DNA of 64,000 nucleotides from JAFGPL01 sp963781805. GTDB taxonomy: Bacteria; Bacteroidota; Bacteroidia; Bacteroidales; UBA10428. The DNA lies in NCBI GenBank assembly GCA_963781805.1, contig CAWAHF010000004.1, positions 5,704,001-5,768,000 of the forward strand, written 5' to 3'. Shown one piece after another: positions 61,005 through 64,000 of the stretch. The position numbers were made by a program, and so were the translations under genes. How positions within the stretch are numbered: position 1 is the first letter of the stretch; each line of letters opens with the position of its first letter. The notes under the pieces were generated by a model. The model worked only from the letters and a program-made list of their open reading frames with translations. It was not told where the DNA came from and made no database searches.

Positions 61005-61319
61005 TTATTTGAGTTTAACTGCAGTGCCATATGCCAGCATTTCTGAGGCGCCGGTCATAACACTTGAAGTCATAAATCGAACATTGATTACGGCATCAGC
61101 ACCAAGTTTCTCAGCATCGGCAATCATTCGTTGAATCGCCTGTTCTCTTGAATCGGCCATCAGCTGGGTATATTCTGATACTTCGCCGCCTACCAGGTTT
61201 TTCAAACCGGCCATAATATCACGTCCGACATTCCTTGCTCTTACAGTACTTCCCCGTGCAATGCCAAGCGTTTGAGCAATCTCTTTACCGGGAATAAAAT
61301 CAGTGTTTACTACAATCAT
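61005..61319 (-). CDS. YbjQ/UPF0145 family protein
   Basis: A 104-residue cytosolic protein of the YbjQ family, recognised by VVNTDFIPGKEIAQTLGIARG, VRARNVGRDIMAGLKNLVGGE, YTQLMADSREQAI and LGADAVINVRF. It forms a pentamer with a dodecin-like or heavy-metal-binding fold in relatives, but its role is not settled. It is followed 8 bases later by a 42-residue membrane protein. It is divergent from the Memo-AMMECR1 gene, with 145 bases between the starts. Confidence 0.85.
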   Translation of the reverse strand: MIVVNTDFIPGKEIAQTLGIARGSTVRARNVGRDIMAGLKNLVGGEVSEYTQLMADSREQAIQRMIADAEKLGADAVINVRFMTSSVMTGASEMLAYGTAVKLK

Positions 61320-61464
61320 AATAATTAAATTTAAGGTTCAATAAATTGTGCTCAAAATATACAAAAATTCCGGTTTACTTTTTGTAAGTTGGTGATCATT
61401 TATCACTAACTTTAAGCTAATTTTTTGAAAATTCATTGAATTATTTGAATTGAAAGGAGTAGTG

Positions 61465-63036
61465 ATGACTACAAAATTATTTCGAATCATCGGAATAGGT
61501 ATGGTGCAATTATTCACCATAATATCCTGCAAAACACAACCAAATACTGAAAATTCCATGCAAAACTCTACACTCATTAACAGAAAAGCTGTTGTTGCCG
61601 GTCAGTTTTATCCTGGCAAAGCAGATGAACTGAATGCCGAATTAATAAAATTATTTGCAGATGCTATACCCAACAAAACTTCAGGTGAAGTTCTTGGAGT
61701 TATAGCGCCACATGCAGGTTATATTTTCTCAGGAATTGTTGCTGCTTCTGCTTTTAACCAGATAAATCCGCGAAAGCATTATAAAATTATATTTGTTATC
61801 GGGTCCAGTCACCGGACGATGTTTGATGGCGCTTCGATCTATAATAAAGGAAATTATGAAACCCCACTCGGAACTGTTAAGGTAGATTTGGAAACTGCCA
61901 ACCTTCTTATAAATAAAAATGATGTTTTCATGTACAGGCAGGATGCCCATCAGGGAGAACATTGCCTGGAAGTTGAATTACCATTTCTTCAGCATATCAC
62001 GGAGACTGATTTTAAAATCGTACCTATTGTTATTGCTACACAAAATATAAATACCTGTAAAAAAATTGCTGAAGCTCTCACACCCTATTTTAATAATGAC
62101 AACCTGTTTGTTATAAGTACTGATTTTTCGCACTATCCCCAATATGAAGATGCTGTTAAGGTGGATAAAGCTACGGATGAAGCTGTGCTTACAAATAATC
62201 CAACCAAATTTTTAGCTGTGTTGCGATCAAATGACAATGAAGGTATTCCTGAATTGGCAACCAGCATGTGTGGCTGGACATCTGTTTTAACATTATTGTA
62301 TATTACTGAAAATAAAACAGGTGTTAGATACAATCAAATCCTATATAAAAATTCGGGGGATACGAAATACTACGGTGATAAATCAAGAGTTGTAGGGTAT
62401 AACGCTATTGCAGTAACCGAAGAGAATTCTAACACCGGTGTAAGTAAAAAGTCGAAGAATGAAGCAAAAGAGAGTGATTTTAATCTGACAGTCACCGATA
62501 AAAAAAAACTGATTGAAATTGCAAGGACTACGCTGAGCGATTACATAGCCACCGGGAAAATTCCAGTTATTAAAGATAACGACTTAACCGAAAATATCAA
62601 AACCAATTGTGGTGCATTTATCAGTCTTCATAAGTTGGGAGCATTGCGTGGATGTATCGGAAATTTCAGTCAGGAAACACCCCTGTATAAAGTAGTTCAG
62701 GAAATGACCATTTCAAGCGCAACACGTGATTACCGGTTTTCACCTGTAACACCTGAAGAACTGAAGAAAATTGAAATTGAAATTTCTGTGCTTACGCCAC
62801 TGATAAAAATAAATTCGCCAGACGAGATTAAACTGGGAAGGGACGGAATTTATATCCGAAAAGGGGCAAACTCAGGCACATTTTTACCGCAGGTGGCTAC
62901 CCAGACAGGTTGGAATCTCCAGGAATTCCTGGGACATTGTGCCAGGGATAAAGCTGGCATTGGCTGGGATGGATGGAAAGATGCGGAACTTTTTAGGTAC
63001 GAAGCCATTGTATTTAGTGAAAATGATGTAAAATAG
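61465..63036 (+). CDS. Memo-AMMECR1 fusion (AmmeMemoRadiSam system B-A), putative lipoprotein
   Basis: A 523-residue protein with two domains. The N-terminal Memo domain (about 30-300) has the metal-type histidine motifs APHAGYIFSG, IGSSHRTMF, DAHQGEHCLEVELPFLQ and STDFSHYPQY and the Cys MCGWTSV. The C-terminal AMMECR1 domain (about 335-520) has LGALRGCIGNF, SSATRDYRFSP and GTFLPQVATQTGW. An N-terminal hydrophobic stretch ends in IISC (lipobox). A good RBS (AAGGAG, 61454-61459) supports the ATG at 61465. The radical SAM partner is not in view. Membrane anchoring is unusual, as these proteins are normally cytosolic. Confidence 0.82.
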   Translation: MTTKLFRIIGIGMVQLFTIISCKTQPNTENSMQNSTLINRKAVVAGQFYPGKADELNAELIKLFADAIPNKTSGEVLGVIAPHAGYIFSGIVAASAFNQINPRKHYKIIFVIGSSHRTMFDGASIYNKGNYETPLGTVKVDLETANLLINKNDVFMYRQDAHQGEHCLEVELPFLQHITETDFKIVPIVIATQNINTCKKIAEALTPYFNNDNLFVISTDFSHYPQYEDAVKVDKATDEAVLTNNPTKFLAVLRSNDNEGIPELATSMCGWTSVLTLLYITENKTGVRYNQILYKNSGDTKYYGDKSRVVGYNAIAVTEENSNTGVSKKSKNEAKESDFNLTVTDKKKLIEIARTTLSDYIATGKIPVIKDNDLTENIKTNCGAFISLHKLGALRGCIGNFSQETPLYKVVQEMTISSATRDYRFSPVTPEELKKIEIEISVLTPLIKINSPDEIKLGRDGIYIRKGANSGTFLPQVATQTGWNLQEFLGHCARDKAGIGWDGWKDAELFRYEAIVFSENDVK

Positions 63037-63077
63037 ATCCCTGAAGTCATCAATTCCTCAAGTAAAAAATTTTCGTT

Positions 63078-64000
63078 TCAATCATGTCTCAGGGCTTTTA
63101 CCGGATCTACCCTTGCCGCTCGTGCAGCTGGATATAAGCCTGCTGCAAGACTGATAATTACCGAAAAAGCAATGGCCCCGAGGATTAACCAAAGTGGAAA
63201 TGAGAACAAATCAACAGGTTGCAAATCCTGTGGCCGCAACTGAGTATTCATCACCACATTCGCTATACGGGTTACTATCCAACCCAGACCTAAACCAAAA
63301 ATGGCTCCAATCAGGCCGATAGATGCTGCTTCCACAAAAAAGATGACCCTGATTTCACCCTCGCTGCCCCCGATAGATTTCATTATTCCTATTTCCCGGG
63401 TTCTTTCGAGAATCGACATCAACATGGTATTAATGATTCCAAGTGCAGCCACAATCAAAGCAATCAGACCGATAGCGCCGAGCAGTGAATCCATAATCAT
63501 AAAAGCCCGCTTGATTTCTTTAAGTTGTTCAGAGAGTGCGAAAACATTTAATCCTTTGTGTTTGAGCGTATCAACAACCGACTGCGTTTGCTTTATATTT
63601 TTTACCCTGACATATACCGAACCATAGTTATCTCCTTGTTTTTTGTTTCCCAACAAATCCCACACGTTGTTAAATCCAAGTTTTGGTATTTTTCTTGAAG
63701 TCTCTATCGGAATATATACTCCACCGCCAAAGCGATTAAATCCAAAATTCTCATTTTCCGCGATGATACCACAGATTTTAAAAGGAATCACTGTATCCCT
63801 GAAAGGAAGCTTGGGTTCACCCATCAATGCCATAAAAGGATTTCGCAAAATACCTCTTACATCTATATCCTTTGATATCACTTCTATGCTGCTTTTAATT
63901 ACTGAGTCAGCATCCAGTAATATATATTTGCCATTGCTGGTGGACGTATCGTTTTTATTGGTTTTAATCCTGAATCCCAGCTCTTTCAAGGTTTTTTCTT
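63078..64000 (-). CDS. MacB/FtsX-type ABC transporter permease, partial
   Basis: The C-terminal 307 residues of a minus-strand gene that continues past the right edge of the window; there is no in-frame stop up to base 64000. The periplasmic MacB_PCD domain (RNPFMALMGEPKLPFRDTVIPFKICGI) is followed by three transmembrane helices with the FtsX signature MLMSILERTREIGIMKSIGGSEGEI and the usual end PARAARVDPVKALRHD. Together with an ATPase (not in view) it would export a peptide, toxin or lipoprotein. The Memo-AMMECR1 gene converges on it. Confidence 0.85.
   Translation of the reverse strand, partial: EKTLKELGFRIKTNKNDTSTSNGKYILLDADSVIKSSIEVISKDIDVRGILRNPFMALMGEPKLPFRDTVIPFKICGIIAENENFGFNRFGGGVYIPIETSRKIPKLGFNNVWDLLGNKKQGDNYGSVYVRVKNIKQTQSVVDTLKHKGLNVFALSEQLKEIKRAFMIMDSLLGAIGLIALIVAALGIINTMLMSILERTREIGIMKSIGGSEGEIRVIFFVEAASIGLIGAIFGLGLGWIVTRIANVVMNTQLRPQDLQPVDLFSFPLWLILGAIAFSVIISLAAGLYPAARAARVDPVKALRHD

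Noticed and set aside
1..64000. tRNA, rRNA and riboswitches
   Set aside because: No cloverleaf, rRNA motif or known riboswitch core was recognised by eye. A covariance search would be needed to exclude them fully.

Overview
The window comes from the chromosome of a low-GC Bacteroidota bacterium, probably in or near the Bacteroidales/Marinilabiliales. The evidence is type IX secretion (T9SS) C-terminal sorting domains, SBBP-repeat surface proteins, a DUF4914 protein, a GH78 rhamnosidase, a TonB-dependent receptor, Bacteroidota -7 boxes (TAnnTTTG), few Shine-Dalgarno sites, and many RAYT/IS200-type and GxxExxY-associated repeats. I recognise no rRNA, tRNA or CRISPR array.

Layout. 1-3.3 kb: a minus-strand cell-wall operon (SH3 lipoprotein, bifunctional penicillin-binding protein, cyclophilin-like protein). 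3.5-6.1 kb: a winged-helix/TPR-like/J-domain mini-operon and an MFS sugar porter. 6.1-14.5 kb: a repeat-rich accessory region with two copies of a DUF4160-DUF2442 gene pair, each bracketed by a structured repeat, and with an IS200-type transposase, a deleted derivative of it and an IS4-type element between them. 14.8-23.5 kb: a secreted WD40-caspase protein and a TetR-controlled ABC export operon (OMP, LolD-type ATPase, two FtsX/MacB permeases, LolA-like protein) interrupted by a GxxExxY relic. 23.7-31.3 kb: a rhamnosidase and a giant SBBP-repeat protein with a CLCA-like metalloprotease motif, separated from its T9SS sorting domain by one in-frame TAG.

31.6-36.0 kb is the most unusual stretch. 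Five copies of a partly palindromic repeat separate small, unrelated, co-directional genes: a frameshifted RAYT, a META-domain lipoprotein, a MntA-HepT toxin-antitoxin pair, a T9SS protein and a small secreted protein. The start and end of at least three of these units are complementary to each other, as in integron gene cassettes. No integrase is in view and the sites do not match the classical GTTRRRY core.

36.3-44.6 kb: a nine-gene TetR-controlled efflux operon of YbhGFSR type (TolC, HlyD, glutamine amidotransferase, two ATPases, HAD phosphatase, two ABC-2 permeases). 45-54.2 kb: a small acidic lipoprotein, a TonB receptor, an ECF sigma/DUF4097 operon, a CysQ-SLC13 pair and a PDZ aspartyl protease. 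54.3-64 kb: a 243-bp multi-hairpin MITE-like element, M23 and C1 peptidases, a beta-carbonic anhydrase, DUF4914, an ICMT-like methyltransferase, YbjQ with a 42-residue membrane protein, an exported Memo-AMMECR1 fusion and a partial MacB permease.
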